From Kushneria sinocarnis (GTDB taxonomy: Bacteria; Pseudomonadota; Gammaproteobacteria; Pseudomonadales; Halomonadaceae), in the NCBI RefSeq assembly GCF_003633775.1, contig NZ_RBIN01000008.1, forward strand, positions 1-64,000: DNA of 64,000 nucleotides. The letters are read 5' to 3'. The notes under the pieces were generated by a model. That model saw nothing but the letters and a program-made list of their open reading frames with translations, was not told where the DNA came from and did no database searches. The position numbers and the translations under genes were made by a program. Position 1 is the first letter of the stretch, and each line of letters opens with the position of its first letter. Shown here one piece after another: positions 62,810 through 64,000 of the stretch.

Positions 62810-64000
62810 CCGGGGCATCGCCTGCCCCGCTGTCACCAGGGGCATCGGTGGCGCGTCCGTGGCGCTCCTCGATCCCGGCACGCTCGAGCTCTTCACTGCT
62901 CAGCGTGGCGCCGGCGCGCAACCGATAGCGCGGACGTGCCGACGGCTGCGACGACGCCTCCGCTTCGGACCTCGCCGGACGCAGGGCTTCGGCATTCTCC
63001 AGCGTCACGCTCATGCGCGGCATGGCCAGATCAACGCCCGCGGCATCCATGCGCCGCTTGAGACGCAGGTTGAACTCGCGTGCCACGTCCCACTGCATCA
63101 CCGGTGCCGTGCGGAAACGCGCCCGCACGATGGCCGCGCCCTGATCGAAGCTCTCGATCCCCTGCAGCTCCAGCGCCGACCAGATCTTGAAGCGGAACAG
63201 CGCATCCTCGCGCATCTCATCGGCTACCGCCTGGATCATGCCGATGGCGTCATCGATCGGCATCGCATGCGGCACCCGGATACGGAACAGCGCATAGCCG
63301 AACTCCCGGGAGTAGTTCTGGACCGCCTTGATCTGGCTGAACGGCACCGCATGGACGATGCCGTCGAGATCACGCAACCGCACCGTGCGCAGACTGAGCT
63401 TCTCCACGGTACCGACATTGCCCCCCACATCGACGAAATCATCGATCGCCAAGGTATCCTCGACCAGGATGAAGATGCCGGTAATCAGATCCTGCACCAG
63501 CGTCTGGGCACCAAAGCCCACCGCCAGACCGATCACCCCGGCACCGGCGAGCAGCGGCGTGACATTCACGCCCAGATTGGCCAGCGCCACGATGGTGGCG
63601 ATCACCACGATGGTGGCAAAGACGATGTTGCGCAGCAGCGGCGTGATGGTCTCCGCCCGGGCCCGCCGGGCCCGGCCGCGCTGGGAGCGTGAGGTCGAGG
63701 TCATGGCGCGGTGGATGGCGGTGTCGGCAATGATCCAGACCAGCCACGCCACCAGCAGGGTCACCCCGACACTGATCAGGGAGAGGATGATCCGTTCGCC
63801 CAGCTGACCGCTGCTGGCATTGAGCAGCGAACCGCCCCAGATGCGTGCCGCCAGCTCGGCAAACACGATCCAGCTGGCCAGGTGCGCCAGCGCATAGCCG
63901 AAGCGGATCAGCCGCTTGCCGTAGCGGGTACGCCGCCGTTCGGGAGCGCGCTGCGAACTGCGATAGAGCAGCCCGCCAACGATCAGCATGACCACCAGCA
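62793..64000 (-). CDS. MscS-family mechanosensitive channel, 5' end beyond window
   Basis: At least 400 residues. The frame is still open at 64000, so the N-terminus is missing. GTG 63995 is inside a helix (VVMLIVGGLLY) and unlikely to be the true start. The visible part has helix ASWIVFAELAARIWG, VGVTLLVAWLVWIIADTAIH, then the MscS pore helix VTPLLAGAGVIGLAVGFGAQ and TLVQDLITGIFILVEDTLAI, the beta domain (VGTVEKLSLRTVRLRDLDGI) and a C-terminal alpha/beta domain, with an extra ~70-residue charged tail. It releases solutes on hypo-osmotic shock, the counterpart of the BCCT importer. Confidence 0.9.
   Translation of the reverse strand, partial: LVVMLIVGGLLYRSSQRAPERRRTRYGKRLIRFGYALAHLASWIVFAELAARIWGGSLLNASSGQLGERIILSLISVGVTLLVAWLVWIIADTAIHRAMTSTSRSQRGRARRARAETITPLLRNIVFATIVVIATIVALANLGVNVTPLLAGAGVIGLAVGFGAQTLVQDLITGIFILVEDTLAIDDFVDVGGNVGTVEKLSLRTVRLRDLDGIVHAVPFSQIKAVQNYSREFGYALFRIRVPHAMPIDDAIGMIQAVADEMREDALFRFKIWSALELQGIESFDQGAAIVRARFRTAPVMQWDVAREFNLRLKRRMDAAGVDLAMPRMSVTLENAEALRPARSEAEASSQPSARPRYRLRAGATLSSEELERAGIEERHGRATDAPGDSGAGDAPVTPHP

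Overview
The window reads as chromosomal DNA of a GC-rich gammaproteobacterium. The most likely group is the halophilic family Halomonadaceae (Halomonas/Kushneria type). This rests on protein resemblance (PepA, LptFG, HolC, ValS, RstAB, MetR), a BCCT osmolyte transporter and an ABC-type mannitol/polyol system. I see no tRNA, rRNA, CRISPR array, prophage or intact insertion sequence. Coding density is high and most genes lie in short co-directional operons.

Region 1 (1-14.0 kb) is an envelope-polysaccharide region. It opens with the 3' end of a sulfotransferase whose 5' end is missing, next to nested inverted repeats. Then come a kinase-like protein, a GT4 glycosyltransferase, two more sulfotransferase-fold proteins and cysC. 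CysC makes PAPS, the donor that sulfotransferases use, so this looks like a sulfated-glycan module. It is followed by a 2OG-Fe(II) oxygenase, two tandem paralogous multidomain proteins (GT8-like + methyltransferase remnant + ELM1/GtrOC1), a GT2 glycosyltransferase and a WaaP-like kinase coupled by a 4-base overlap to lptG-lptF.

Region 2 (14-31.6 kb) is mostly housekeeping: lptFG divergent from pepA, then ilvE, an SDR dehydrogenase, holC, a TenA-like gene, valS, a PAP2 lipid phosphatase, gloA, a DoxX protein, a Fur-box-preceded TonB siderophore receptor, a UDG-fold protein, a YdjM-like membrane protein and metR.

Region 3 (31.6-47.2 kb) holds an RstAB-like two-component system and, divergent from it, a protein that aligns along most of its length with class I ribonucleotide reductase large subunit but has lost every catalytic residue I can place. 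Then come a small unknown protein, purEK, a GST, a VOC protein, an extensin-like protein, a BCCT transporter, the pstSCAB phosphate operon with a Pho box, and crcB.

Region 4 (47.5-64 kb) carries cvfB, NAD-malic enzyme, an MFS sugar porter and a complete polyol catabolic block: a LacI-type regulator divergent from mtlEFGKD-mtlY, then tal and an FrcK-like sugar kinase. The regulator/operon gap is full of a repeated GTATCATTT motif. The window ends inside an MscS-type channel gene.

The three observations most worth following are: (i) the catalytically dead RNR-like protein at 34.3-35.9 kb; (ii) four promoter regions carrying the same TTAA-N7-TTAA element, a PmrA-box-like pattern, three of them next to envelope genes; (iii) the tandem GT8/methyltransferase-remnant/ELM1 proteins, one of which has lost a DxD aspartate.
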